NCBI GenBank assembly: GCA_009692045.1
Contig: SIAA01000010.1
Coordinates: forward strand, 1-57,947
Length of the DNA stretch: 57,947 nt
Reading direction: 5' to 3'
Source of the DNA: Phycisphaerales bacterium
GTDB lineage: Bacteria > Planctomycetota > Phycisphaerae > Phycisphaerales > SM1A02
A program made the position numbers and the translations under genes. The notes under the pieces were generated by a model, which worked only from the letters and a program-made list of their open reading frames with translations, searched no databases and was not told the DNA's origin. How positions within the stretch are numbered: position 1 is the stretch's first letter; every line of letters begins with the position of its first letter. This document shows, one piece after another, positions 1 to 9,336 of the stretch.

Positions 1-860
<860 letters not shown>

Positions 861-920
861 TGTTGATCTCCAAGTCTCTGCGCCGCGATTACTGCGGATC
901 GGCAACGCACCGTCCGCGGA

Positions 921-992
921 AGCCACCGAAGGGGCTTGAACCCTCGACCTCACCCTTACCAAGGGTGTGCTCTACCACTGAGCTACGGTGGC
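921..992 (-). tRNA. tRNA-Thr (anticodon GGU)
   Basis: The minus strand folds into a complete cloverleaf. The acceptor stem is GCCACCG/CGGTGGC, the D stem GCTC/GAGC, and the anticodon stem CACCC/GGGTG encloses the loop TTGGTAA, giving anticodon GGU for threonine. The T arm has the loop TTCAAGC. The discriminator base is U (T in the DNA) and no CCA end is encoded. It lies about 60 bases upstream of tuf on the same strand and is probably co-transcribed with it. No other tRNA is visible next to it. Confidence 0.96.
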
Positions 993-1000
993 GTCCGATG

Positions 1001-1024
1001 AAAAACCGCCCTTTATGGGGGCGG
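1001..1024 (-). terminator. Intrinsic terminator between the pseudopilin gene and tRNA-Thr
   Basis: On the minus strand a perfect 6-bp stem CCGCCC/GGGCGG with a 7-base loop is followed by TTTTT. It lies about 55 bases after the pseudopilin stop codon and only 8 bases before the first base of tRNA-Thr. It probably ends the pseudopilin transcript, but it also lies in the leader of the tRNA-tuf transcript if the promoter is upstream. Confidence 0.75.
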
Positions 1025-1034
1025 CATGGCAGCG

Positions 1035-1062
1035 ATTGTAATCATCTTCGATCAAGCCGCAA
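1035..1062 (-). promoter_or_regulatory. Possible sigma70-type promoter for tRNA-Thr and tuf
   Basis: On the minus strand TTGCGG is followed after 16 bases by TACAAT. Transcription would start near position 1028, just before the terminator-like hairpin. The match to consensus is moderate and the site was found by eye only. Confidence 0.35.
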
Positions 1063-1079
1063 GGGGCTCAAGCGACAAT

Positions 1080-2018
1080 TCACGGACCCGGGTTGGGGTT
1101 ATCGGGTCTATCCAGATTGGTGACCCTGATCCCTCTTCCATTGGGCGTGCCGTTCGTGGGTGATCCCGAGAATGGCCCCTGAAGTTCCACGATGTCGTCC
1201 CACTTGGCTTCAGTTGCCACGTGACCGTCCAAGAGCAGAAACAGGCAGGTATTGCCGGTGTAGCGCAGATCGGGCTCAAATGTTGCCGGATTCAAGGAGT
1301 CGTAGGGGATCGATGAGTCCTCGATCACCTCGCCGCGCAAACTATCCACCAGATACATCGCATCCGATGGTCGACGAATCTGGCCATTCGTATACCACTT
1401 GCCGCCTGCGGATGGCCGCGCGTCAAAGAAGTTGTTGGCCGCGAAGTAGCCGCGGTGGCCGATCTCGAAATCGGCAGCACCCGTGCCGAAGGGATACATC
1501 TCGTTGTTGGTATTGAGCCGGTTGTAGGTCTTGGAGAGATTCACCGAAGATCGCAGAGGATTGCTGTCGAAACCCGGCAACGCGTCATAGACCCAGCGGT
1601 CGGGTGAATCGAACACATAGGGATAGGTCGTGCCGTCGAGCAGATTGAGCGGGCCCAGTTTGGCATGGGTCCAGAGAATGTCCGTCCAAGTGCCGATGTT
1701 TTGTACGCCTAGCCGTGGTTGCCCCTCGGCGGCCGTCGAGGTGCGCACTTTGCCGGGATACCCCGCGTTGGTGTAGTCGAAGCGACTGGGAACGATGTGC
1801 TCCCGGTTGTCGGAGGAATAGCCGGTCAGCAGAGCAAATGTCTGGCGCATGTTGTTCTGACTGGATGCCCAGTCGGCGTTCCGCCCAACTGCCTGCAGAG
1901 CAGGTAGCAGGATCGCCAGCAACAGTCCGATGATGCCGATCACCGTAAGCATCTCCACCAGAGTGAAACCCTGCGGGCAGGGGCGAGTCGGCGGGCACAT
2001 TGGGATTCGAATGGGCAT
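1080..2018 (-). CDS. Prepilin-type N-terminal methylation domain protein (pseudopilin-like)
   Basis: A 312-residue protein with a class III (type IV pilin-like) leader. Residues 17-22 read GFTLVE, so a prepilin peptidase would cut after Gly17 and methylate Phe18; Glu22 is the conserved Glu5 of the mature protein. A hydrophobic helix follows to about residue 42. The rest is a soluble exported domain, with a DGH motif near residue 264, as in the large planctomycete families of secretion-system-like pseudopilins with an H-X9-DG C-terminal signature. The pairing with that family is by memory of its pattern. The role is unknown: such proteins are numerous in planctomycetes and most have no tested function. 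No pilus or type II secretion genes are nearby. No clear ribosome binding site precedes the ATG. Confidence 0.8.
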   Translation of the reverse strand: MPIRIPMCPPTRPCPQGFTLVEMLTVIGIIGLLLAILLPALQAVGRNADWASSQNNMRQTFALLTGYSSDNREHIVPSRFDYTNAGYPGKVRTSTAAEGQPRLGVQNIGTWTDILWTHAKLGPLNLLDGTTYPYVFDSPDRWVYDALPGFDSNPLRSSVNLSKTYNRLNTNNEMYPFGTGAADFEIGHRGYFAANNFFDARPSAGGKWYTNGQIRRPSDAMYLVDSLRGEVIEDSSIPYDSLNPATFEPDLRYTGNTCLFLLLDGHVATEAKWDDIVELQGPFSGSPTNGTPNGRGIRVTNLDRPDNPNPGP

Positions 2019-2085
2019 ACTTGCGGACGTAGTCGAGTGGACTCTCCACTACAAGGATACTCCGCTCAGCACCACCGAGCCAGAA

Positions 2086-3723
2086 TCAGCCCATATTGAG
2101 GGTCATCAGGAACTCGGCGTTCGACTTGGTCTTGCCCAGCCGGCTACGCAGCAGCTCCATTGCTTCGATGACATTCATGTCGCTCACCACTTTGCGCAGG
2201 CGCACGATGAGATCGAGCTCCTTGGGATCCAGAAGCAGCTCTTCGCGGCGGGTGCCGCTGGCGCCGATGTTGATAGCGGGCCAGATGCGCTTCTCCACCA
2301 ACTTGCGGTCAAGGTGCAACTCGCTGTTGCCCGTGCCCTTGAACTCCTCAAAGATCACCTCGTCGGCTCGACTGCCGGTATCGACCAAAGCAGTGGCGAG
2401 AATAGTGAGGCTGCCGCCATTCTCGATATTGCGGGCACTACCGAAGAACTTCTTGGGCTTGATGAGCGCCGCATTATCAACGCCGCCCGAGCCGATCTTG
2501 CCTGATGTAGGCATGGCGTTGTTATAGCCGCGTGCCAGACGAGTGATGGAGTCGAGCAGGATTACCACATGCTCGCCAAACTCCACCATGCGGCGCGACT
2601 TCTCGATCACCATCTCGGCGACCTGAATGTGCCTGGATGCTTCTTCGTCGAAGGTGCTAGCGACAACCTCGACGGAGTCCGCTGTATTGCGCCGGAAGTC
2701 TGTCACTTCCTCAGGACGCTCGTCAACAAGTAGCACGATCACATGCACATCGGGGTGGTTGGTACTAATGGCGTTGGTTATCTGCTGCAGGATCACCGTC
2801 TTGCCTGTGCGTGGTGGCGCCACGATCAGCCCGCGCTGACCGAATCCCAGCGGTGTCACCATGTCGATGATGCGCGGCTCCAACTTGCCGGGCTGCCCTA
2901 GCACTTCCATATGAATGCGCTTGTCCGGGTGCAGCGGCGTCAAGTTTTCAAAGGTGGTCAGATCATGAATGATCTCTGGGTCACGCCCGTTCACCTCATC
3001 GATGCGGAGCATGGCGAAGTAAGTCTCGCCCTCTTTGGGCGGGCGCACGACTCCCTTCACCACATGGCCGCGGCGCAAACCCCAGCGACGAATCATGGTT
3101 TCACACACAAAAACATCGTCTTCGCTGGCCATGTACGAGTAGGCGGCACTGCGTAAGAATCCGTAGCCATCTGGCATCAGTTCAAGAGTGCCCTCGGCGT
3201 TGAGGACACCGTGCTGCTGAGCTCGAGCCTTAAGAATTTCGAACACAAGCCGCTGCTTTGGCAGCCCGATCTTGTCATCGAGACCCTCCTGTTTGGCGAG
3301 TTTCACTACCTTCTCGCCGGGTAGCGATTGCAGGCTCAGCATGTCCAGGTCTGACTTGTTGGCGATGGACTTGCCCTTGAGGCGCTCGAAGATCTCTACA
3401 GCCTCGGCCTCCAACTGCTCGTCGGTAGGGAGAGATCCTGGTGTTACGGCTACGGCTGCTCGGGGCTGAAACGCCCTGCTCTCCCCGCCGCCACCACCGC
3501 CACCACCACCACCACCACTGCCTCCGCGACGACGACGACGTGATCTGCTACCCATATTTTGTTGGTTCTGTTGGCGTTGCTGGCCATGAGACTGCTGAGC
3601 AGCCTGATGTTGTTGGGGACGCTGTTGGCTGCGTTGCTCTGATGATCCACCATCGCTTAAGGGTGCTACGACCGATGACTGTGTTTCTGGCGATTCCACT
3701 TTGTGCTCTTGATCTCCCTGCAT
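2086..3723 (-). CDS. rho: Transcription termination factor Rho
   Basis: Rho is the hexameric RNA helicase that ends transcription. I place the start at the ATG at 3721-3723 (MQGDQEHK), 13 bases after the coaE stop, giving 545 residues. A longer reading would run far back into coaE. The N-terminal 80 residues are a Gln/Arg/Gly-rich, low-complexity extension ending in a poly-Gly tract at about 67-80. Next come the Rho N-terminal helical domain, the RNA-binding cold-shock domain ([14 protein letters not shown], about 178-191), the P-loop APPRTGKT (about 302-309), a Walker B-like strand with VDERPEEV, and the conserved [10 protein letters not shown] and [18 protein letters not shown] segments. 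It is the last gene of a minus-strand run with coaE and cysS. Confidence 0.97.
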   Translation of the reverse strand: MQGDQEHKVESPETQSSVVAPLSDGGSSEQRSQQRPQQHQAAQQSHGQQRQQNQQNMGSRSRRRRRGGSGGGGGGGGGGGESRAFQPRAAVAVTPGSLPTDEQLEAEAVEIFERLKGKSIANKSDLDMLSLQSLPGEKVVKLAKQEGLDDKIGLPKQRLVFEILKARAQQHGVLNAEGTLELMPDGYGFLRSAAYSYMASEDDVFVCETMIRRWGLRRGHVVKGVVRPPKEGETYFAMLRIDEVNGRDPEIIHDLTTFENLTPLHPDKRIHMEVLGQPGKLEPRIIDMVTPLGFGQRGLIVAPPRTGKTVILQQITNAISTNHPDVHVIVLLVDERPEEVTDFRRNTADSVEVVASTFDEEASRHIQVAEMVIEKSRRMVEFGEHVVILLDSITRLARGYNNAMPTSGKIGSGGVDNAALIKPKKFFGSARNIENGGSLTILATALVDTGSRADEVIFEEFKGTGNSELHLDRKLVEKRIWPAINIGASGTRREELLLDPKELDLIVRLRKVVSDMNVIEAMELLRSRLGKTKSNAEFLMTLNMG

Positions 3724-3736
3724 GGCAGGACTCTGG

Positions 3737-4351
3737 TTAACCCGCTTGCGATTCACACTTGGTGATAATCTGAGCGAGCAAGGCGCGAACTTGCGCCAGT
3801 AACGCGATCTGATCGACCTCGTTACCAAGTACATGATGGGATAAACTGCGCTTTCGGTCAAGTGGCCACTGGGCCGCCTCCCGGCGATTTAGGTCATCTT
3901 CGATCCAGCCGCGGGTCTCCAAAACCCGCTTCAGACGCACTTCGCGTGGCGATTCAACGAAAACAATGGCATCGCACGTGGAGTGCGCGCCCGACTCCAG
4001 CAGCAGCGCCGCATCCACGATCAGGGCCTTGGTACCCAAAGGCGGATGTTCGAACAACCGCCGACGGCGCTCGTTGATCCACGGATGGGTTATTCCCTCG
4101 AGGCGACCGCGCTCTCGAGGGTCCGCAAAGACAATGCGCGCGATCTGAGCCCGGTCGAGGGTTCCATCAGGCGACACCACGCGACGACCCCACCAACTCT
4201 CCAACTGTTGCCTAACTGCCGGATCACGCAGCGCCTCACGCGCCATCTTGTCCGAATCAGCCACCAGGCAGCCTTCGCCCCGCAGCATCTCGGCGACAAG
4301 CGACTTACCGGCACCGATGCCGCCAACCAGACCTATCACGGGAATGCTCAC
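3737..4351 (-). CDS. coaE: Dephospho-CoA kinase
   Basis: CoaE adds the 3'-phosphate to dephospho-CoA in the last step of coenzyme A synthesis. The open frame extends upstream to 4603, but that part overlaps cysS and resembles no CoaE. The GTG at 4349-4351 gives a 204-residue protein starting SIPVIGLVGGIGAGKS, the normal length and N-terminus of the family. The P-loop GGIGAGKS is at residues 10-17, followed by LVADSDKMARE and the Thr-His-Pro-like HPWI segment. rho begins 13 bases downstream and cysS ends about 95 bases upstream, so the three are probably one operon. The start codon is the only uncertain point. Confidence 0.93.
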   Translation of the reverse strand: MSIPVIGLVGGIGAGKSLVAEMLRGEGCLVADSDKMAREALRDPAVRQQLESWWGRRVVSPDGTLDRAQIARIVFADPRERGRLEGITHPWINERRRRLFEHPPLGTKALIVDAALLLESGAHSTCDAIVFVESPREVRLKRVLETRGWIEDDLNRREAAQWPLDRKRSLSHHVLGNEVDQIALLAQVRALLAQIITKCESQAG

Positions 4352-4445
4352 CAGAGGAAGATAGCAGCGGAGTGCCGTCCCCAGAACGCTCAATCCCCTG
4401 AGGTCGATCAGAGGTGGGCTTACTCGGGGTTTCCCAGAGCGCCAC

Positions 4446-6002
4446 TCAAGCCCGGTTCCAAGTGGTTCCTTGGGGGCCATCCTTGATTTGCACGCCCATC
4501 GCAGCAAGTTGATCGCGGATGCGATCGCTCTCGGCAAAGTTTTTGGCAGCGCGTGCTGTCTGGCGCAGAACCAGCAACGCATCGACTTGAGCCGAGAGGT
4601 CATCAGCGGCGATTGAGGTCAAGGCTGTATTGCGATCCAACACGCCTAGAACGGAGTCCATGCGATTCAGCGCCGCAAGGTCGACAGCACTAGAGCTCGT
4701 GGTCTCACTCACCCGCGCACACGCCTCGTTGAGAATGCCTATCGCCTTGGCAACATTGAGGTCATCACAGAGTGCCTCGGCGAACTGCTCGAAGGCAGAG
4801 GCAATGGGGCCGATGTCCGCGTCTGCGGCGCTGCGGTCCGCTGCGCTGCCCCTAGGCGCTGGGCTCCCCGCAGCGCTGGCTGACTTTGCGAGCATCTCGC
4901 GCACGCGACACCAGCGGTCAACCTGCCGCTGGCAATCGCGCACCCCTTGCAGAGTGAAGTTGCTGTTTACCCGGTAGTGGGTACGCACGAGTTCCAATCG
5001 GATGGCAGCGGGTGTAATCCCCTTGGCGAATAGATCGCGCACAGTGAAGAAGTTGCCCTTGCTCTTTGCCATCTTCTCGCCCTCCACCAGCAGGTGGCGC
5101 GTGTGAAACCAGTTCCTGGAAAAACTCTCGCTATGGTGGGCAGAGCAACTCTGAGCGATTTCGCACTCGTGATGGGGAAAGATGTTGTCCTCCCCACCCG
5201 AGTGAATGTCGATCTCGTCACCCAACAGCATCGCAGCCATGGCACTGCATTCGAGATGCCAGCCGGGATATCCCTCGCCCCAGGGACTGGGCCAGCGCAT
5301 GATGTGGTTGGGATCGGGCTTCCACAGCATGAAATCAGCGGGGTGACGCTTCACCGCCTGGTGGGCCGCGTTGATGCGCTCGCCCGCACCCTCGCGAAGG
5401 TTCTGCAGCGTGTTGCCCGAAAGCTGGCCATACTTGGGGAAGCTGAGCACATCAAAGTAAACCGCACCGTCAGACGCTTGGTAGGCATTCCCTCCCGCGA
5501 TGAGCTTCTGCACCAGCTCGATCATGCGATCAATGCACCGCGATGGCCGCGGCATTATCTGGGGATTCGTCTGCTCCTCGATTGCGACCTTTAGACCAAG
5601 GTGCCGCGCATCCTCGAGGAATCTATGAGCATAAAACTCGGCAATGGCGTAGGGATTCCTAGCGTCAATCTCCGTTCCCAGCGGCAACTGCCCCGCCTTC
5701 TTTGCTTCGAGCAGCCGCCGCCCCGCCACGGCCATTTTGTCCTCGCCCCCGCCATCGGCGTTGGTGTCATCGGTCATGTGACCAACATCGGTGATGTTCA
5801 TCACATGGTGCACCTCGTGACCGACGAGCTCCAGGGTGCGCCGCAGAATGTCGGCATTCAAGAAAGACCGAAAGTTGCCGATGTGAGCGTCGTCATAGAC
5901 GGTTGGCCCGCAGGAGTAAAATCGGATCGGTTGCCCCGGCCCCGCTAGCGGCTCAATGATTTCGCAACTGCGCGTGAGAGTATTGGTGAGTCGAACCTTC
6001 AT
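4446..6002 (-). CDS. cysS: Cysteine--tRNA ligase
   Basis: Class I aminoacyl-tRNA synthetase of 518 residues. The HIGH-type motif is HIGN (40-43) and the KMSKS-type motif is KMAKS (310-314). The zinc ligands expected from E. coli CysRS are present: Cys31, Cys252 in the ECSAMAA segment, and His277 and Glu281 in HHECEIAQ. Residues 77-115 include a longer loop rich in Asp and Gly that is not in the E. coli enzyme. The start ATG overlaps the stop of the upstream acetyltransferase gene by four bases (ATGA), so translation is probably coupled to a glycan gene, which is unusual. Confidence 0.96.
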   Translation of the reverse strand: MKVRLTNTLTRSCEIIEPLAGPGQPIRFYSCGPTVYDDAHIGNFRSFLNADILRRTLELVGHEVHHVMNITDVGHMTDDTNADGGGEDKMAVAGRRLLEAKKAGQLPLGTEIDARNPYAIAEFYAHRFLEDARHLGLKVAIEEQTNPQIMPRPSRCIDRMIELVQKLIAGGNAYQASDGAVYFDVLSFPKYGQLSGNTLQNLREGAGERINAAHQAVKRHPADFMLWKPDPNHIMRWPSPWGEGYPGWHLECSAMAAMLLGDEIDIHSGGEDNIFPHHECEIAQSCSAHHSESFSRNWFHTRHLLVEGEKMAKSKGNFFTVRDLFAKGITPAAIRLELVRTHYRVNSNFTLQGVRDCQRQVDRWCRVREMLAKSASAAGSPAPRGSAADRSAADADIGPIASAFEQFAEALCDDLNVAKAIGILNEACARVSETTSSSAVDLAALNRMDSVLGVLDRNTALTSIAADDLSAQVDALLVLRQTARAAKNFAESDRIRDQLAAMGVQIKDGPQGTTWNRA

Positions 6003-6544
6003 GGAGGCGGAAGCCTAGGCCGAGGCTTAGCGCGCTGCGCGGGGTTGCCGAAGTAAATGGTCCACGGCTCCAGGTCGCGCATCGCAACCCCTCGGGCTCC
6101 AAGGATTGCTCCCTCGCCCACATGCACACTGGGACCTACGAAAGCATCGGCACATATCCACACATCGTTGCCAACTTCGATGGGTTCCCGTAGCAGTTGC
6201 ATGCCAGGATCGTTGTAATCATGCGTTCCAGCACAGAGGTGCGCCCCCTGGCTCAGGGTAACCCGATGGCCGATCGTGATGGGGCCAAGACAGTAAAGGA
6301 TGGCGTTGTCACCGATGGCGCTATCGCTGCCCACAGCGAGATTCCAGGGACACTCCACCTTTACCGAGCGCCGAATGCGAACGGTGTCAGCGATGCGTGC
6401 TCCGAACGAGCGCAGAAGCATGCGACGCCATCCATAGAAGTTATGGAGACTGAATCGGAACGCGGTGCCCTGCACGCATGCCCACAGCACGCGCGCCATC
6501 TTTTCACGAAATGGGTACGGGCTGACTCCGCGGGCGTCACTCAT
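5999..6544 (-). CDS. WcaF-like acetyltransferase (left-handed beta-helix)
   Basis: A 181-residue protein matching putative colanic-acid acetyltransferases of the WcaF type. The N-terminal part (SPYPFREKMARVLW, then YGWRRMLLRSFGA) is typical of that group. The middle and C-terminal parts carry the hexapeptide-repeat pattern of a left-handed beta helix (for example VGSDSAIGDNAILY, IGHRVTLSQGAHL, VGNDVWICADAFVG) with the catalytic His in AGTHDYNDP. It would move an acetyl group from acetyl-CoA to a sugar of a surface polysaccharide. It overlaps both neighbours by four bases: the GT2 gene upstream and cysS downstream. The family is clear; the acceptor sugar is not. Confidence 0.85.
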   Translation of the reverse strand: MSDARGVSPYPFREKMARVLWACVQGTAFRFSLHNFYGWRRMLLRSFGARIADTVRIRRSVKVECPWNLAVGSDSAIGDNAILYCLGPITIGHRVTLSQGAHLCAGTHDYNDPGMQLLREPIEVGNDVWICADAFVGPSVHVGEGAILGARGVAMRDLEPWTIYFGNPAQRAKPRPRLPPP

Positions 6545-7425
6545 GGGCGCACCGAAGAGGCCGAGGCCGCGTGCCGCGCGGCCTTCAACTTCAAATCGAT
6601 CATTGACTCATAGCAATGCATCATTCGCACATAGTTCCAGCCCGCACGACCATCCAGCAGTCCGCCCTGGCCGATGAGAACCCACAGAGATCGTAGGAGA
6701 CTTCGGCAAGGGAGGCGAAACGCCGCGGCCTTGATAGCGCGGCGCCGCCTAAGCCGATCTTGCGAGAACAGGCCGGACCAGTCGGACTCCGCCGACTGGC
6801 AGAGGTACTGCTCGACCTCCTGAGTCGAGTAGCGATTGTGCTTGGCAAACCAGTCATCGAGCCCCTTGGCGAAGGCAAAGTGCAGATAGGGTTCGCGCAG
6901 CTTTCCTAATGTGCCCTCGGTGAGTTCTCGCTGCCCGTGACCATGGTCTTGGTAGCGCATCCGCTGCTTGTGGAAGAGGCGCATCTGATAAACGGGATAG
7001 CCACTCGATCGCCGCAGCCACTGCCCGAGAAACATCAACTTGTTGGGGATGAAGTAGCCAGCGTGCTGCGGGTTCGAGACAATGACGCTGGCGATCTCCC
7101 GAATCAGCGCCGGAGTCAGTTCCTCGTCGGCATCCAGCTGCAGCTGCCAGTCGTAGCGGGTGGGAATATTGTCGATGGCCCAGTTGCGCTGCGCCCCGAA
7201 ACTGCGGAACGGATTGGTCCACACCTGTTTGCCGTGATCACGCGCGATGCTGCATGTCTGATCAGTCGAGCCGGAATCAAGCACATGGACATCGTCACTG
7301 ACGGAACATGATCGCAAGCAACCAGGAAGGCTGCCCTGCTCATTCAGCGTCAATATGACAATGGATACTGGTAACGGTGAGGGCACTCTCAGATATCGGC
7401 ATTTGGGGGTCACGGGGTGAAGCAT
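6541..7425 (-). CDS. Glycosyltransferase family 2 (WaaE-like)
   Basis: A GT-A fold glycosyltransferase of 294 residues from the ATG at 7423-7425. It has the N-terminal SIVILTLNE strand, the LDSGSTDQT segment and the metal-binding LDADEEL motif, followed by the GYFIPNKLMFLGQWL segment seen in WaaE/KdtX-like enzymes. It would transfer a sugar from a nucleotide sugar to a surface glycan at the inner face of the membrane. A GTG at 7384-7386 would give 281 residues and leave a more normal distance (about 60 bases) to the divergent epimerase gene, which starts only 21 bases from the first ATG. It heads the run with the WcaF-like gene, cysS, coaE and rho. Confidence 0.86.
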   Translation of the reverse strand: MLHPVTPKCRYLRVPSPLPVSIVILTLNEQGSLPGCLRSCSVSDDVHVLDSGSTDQTCSIARDHGKQVWTNPFRSFGAQRNWAIDNIPTRYDWQLQLDADEELTPALIREIASVIVSNPQHAGYFIPNKLMFLGQWLRRSSGYPVYQMRLFHKQRMRYQDHGHGQRELTEGTLGKLREPYLHFAFAKGLDDWFAKHNRYSTQEVEQYLCQSAESDWSGLFSQDRLRRRRAIKAAAFRLPCRSLLRSLWVLIGQGGLLDGRAGWNYVRMMHCYESMIDLKLKAARHAASASSVRP

Positions 7426-7446
7426 CCCTAGTAGGCTTCTGTCCCC

Positions 7447-8466
7447 ATGAGAATTTGCGTTACTGGTGCAACGGGATTCATCGGACAGTACTTCTGCGAG
7501 CAGTTATCTGCGGCTGGCAATGAAGTGATCGGTGTCGATCTTGTGTCGCCCGCCTCTGGTGCGCCCATGAACAGATTCGTCCAAGGTGATGTGCGTGACA
7601 GGTCTGCCATGGCGTCGGCGCTCGAGGGCTGTGACTGCGTCCTAGGTCTGGCGGCGGCGCACCATGACTTTGGCATCGATCGCGAGACTTACTTCGCTGT
7701 CAACGAGACCGCATCACAACTGCTTTGCGACCTGTGTGACGAGCGAGGCATCAAACGCGTCTGCTGGTTCAGCTCCTGCGCGGTGTATGGATCCTGCCCC
7801 GCGCCACGCAACGAGACAAGCACGCCACAGCCACTGAGTCCTTACGGTGCATCCAAGTTGGCGGGAGAGAGAGTCTTTGCAGCGTGGGTTGGGAAGGGTG
7901 GCGGTCGCTCTTGCCTGTGCATTCGCCCCACCATCACCTTCGGCCCGCGCAACTGGGCCAATATGTACTCACTGATCCGCCAGGTCGCCAGCGGCCGATT
8001 CGTAGTTGCTGGGGCAGGCGCAAATGTCAAGAGCCTTTCCTATGTAGAAAACCTGGTGAGCGCCACGCAGTTTCTCTGGTCGCGGCAAGGTGAGGGAATG
8101 AACACTTTCAACTGGGTTGAGAAACCGGATCTGAGCAGTGCTCAGATTTCCCAGACCGTGGCGGATGCTCTGGGCAAGAAACGAGCGGGTGTTCGCCTTC
8201 CCTTCTGGCTGGTGCGCGCGTTCGCTCTACCGTTCGATCTCGTGATCGCTGTAACTGGAATGAATCTTCCCGTGAGCGGCATGCGGGTTCGCAAACTGTT
8301 TCTGGAGGAGACGCGATTTGAATCGGCGAAGGCTCGTGATGCCGGAGTTGTTCCAACGATCACCACTCAAGAGGGCATCCGCCGCATGGTGGATTGGTAC
8401 TCACGCGAAGGTCGCCGCAGCCAAGTCAAGTGGCGCCAGCCTCCCCGGGAAACGCAGCGGTTCTAA
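7447..8466 (+). CDS. NAD-dependent epimerase/dehydratase (extended SDR)
   Basis: A 339-residue extended short-chain dehydrogenase. The Rossmann motif GATGFIG is at residues 7-13, Asp31 follows the second strand as expected for NAD binding, and the catalytic pair is in YGASK, preceded by SSCAVYG. Enzymes of this type interconvert nucleotide sugars or related substrates. The substrate cannot be read from the sequence; the context of glycosyltransferases and GDP-fucose genes suggests a nucleotide sugar. It is convergent with the deacetylase gene, with a 10-base gap. Confidence 0.85.
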   Translation: MRICVTGATGFIGQYFCEQLSAAGNEVIGVDLVSPASGAPMNRFVQGDVRDRSAMASALEGCDCVLGLAAAHHDFGIDRETYFAVNETASQLLCDLCDERGIKRVCWFSSCAVYGSCPAPRNETSTPQPLSPYGASKLAGERVFAAWVGKGGGRSCLCIRPTITFGPRNWANMYSLIRQVASGRFVVAGAGANVKSLSYVENLVSATQFLWSRQGEGMNTFNWVEKPDLSSAQISQTVADALGKKRAGVRLPFWLVRAFALPFDLVIAVTGMNLPVSGMRVRKLFLEETRFESAKARDAGVVPTITTQEGIRRMVDWYSREGRRSQVKWRQPPRETQRF

Positions 8467-8476
8467 GAGTGCTCTG

Positions 8477-9334
8477 TCAAGGCGCGCGCGCGGCGAGCAG
8501 AGCTTCAACTGAGGTCCATTTGCGAGAGGCCAGCAGGGCCTCCCACCGCGATTCGCATCTGGCAAGATTCACATAGTGACGAAATGCGTAGGAGCGCTTG
8601 ATGCCGCTGATCCGAGGCTGATCTGGGTCGATCTCCCAGGGATGAATGTAGAAGACATAGGGAGTGTTCTTTCTCAAAATCGCCCCCACCCCCCGCGCGA
8701 AGATGCCGTAGGGAATCATGCGAAAGTAACCGCCTCCACCCCAAGGAATGTTGCGGCCGAATAGGGGTAGGCAAGAGACGCACACCTCGCGGAATCCAGC
8801 GCTGATTTGCGCTCCGGGTGCGCCCACGGGCATGCCGCTGAGTCTGCCGTAGCGATCATGCCCGAGCGAGGGGAAACTCGACGAGTCGTAGGTGAATCCC
8901 TCATCCCGCAAAATGTCGATCGCCCAATCCGTTATGGAGAAGTTGGGCGCGCGGTACCCCTCTACGCGCCTGCCGGAAATCTCTTCGAGGAGGCCCTTGC
9001 TCCGGCGAATGTCCTCGCGAAATCTCTCTGGGCCGATCTCATAGATGAGTTCATGGCCGTAACCGTGGCTGGCTATCTCGTGACCGGCCGCGGCGATGTC
9101 TCGTATCAGCTGCGGATGTCGCTCGGCCACCCAACCCAATATGAAACAGGTCGACTTGACCCCATGCTTGGCCATGAGCTCCAGCATGCGCCGGGTATTG
9201 CGCTCGACGCGCCGCTCCCGCGTCTCCCACGAGTCGCGAGGCACTCCGGCTTTCAAATTCTCTACCTGAAACCAGTCCTCGACATCAATGGACATCACGG
9301 CAAGTGGGGCAAGTTGGAGGGCGGACGGCGGCAT
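8477..9334 (-). CDS. Polysaccharide deacetylase (XrtA/PEP-CTERM locus type)
   Basis: A 285-residue NodB-fold deacetylase. The metal-binding motif begins with MSIDVEDWFQ (residues 14-23), where the first Asp would be catalytic, and continues with SHGYGHELIYE, which supplies the two His ligands. RAPNFSITDWA and FYIHPWEID complete the active site. The pattern SIDVEDWFQ with the C-terminal HPWEID and RHY segments is typical of deacetylases linked to exosortase/PEP-CTERM exopolysaccharide loci. No exosortase is in the window. It is the last gene of the run fcl - GT4 - formyltransferase - deacetylase, with only two bases to the upstream stop. It probably trims N-acetyl groups from the exported polymer. 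Confidence 0.88.
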   Translation of the reverse strand: MPPSALQLAPLAVMSIDVEDWFQVENLKAGVPRDSWETRERRVERNTRRMLELMAKHGVKSTCFILGWVAERHPQLIRDIAAAGHEIASHGYGHELIYEIGPERFREDIRRSKGLLEEISGRRVEGYRAPNFSITDWAIDILRDEGFTYDSSSFPSLGHDRYGRLSGMPVGAPGAQISAGFREVCVSCLPLFGRNIPWGGGGYFRMIPYGIFARGVGAILRKNTPYVFYIHPWEIDPDQPRISGIKRSYAFRHYVNLARCESRWEALLASRKWTSVEALLAARAP

Positions 9335-9336
9335 GA

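Noticed and set aside
1585-2049. 154-residue frame overlapping the pseudopilin gene
   Set aside because: It is a shadow in another frame; the real frame has the prepilin leader GFTLVE.
2036-2050. AGTGGA-CTC-TCCACT hairpin between rho and the pseudopilin gene
   Set aside because: A perfect stem but with a 3-base loop and no T run; it could be chance.
8471-8503. GCTCTG/CAGAGC inverted repeat with a GC-rich loop between convergent genes
   Set aside because: The arms are short and far apart and partly inside the deacetylase gene; no T run.
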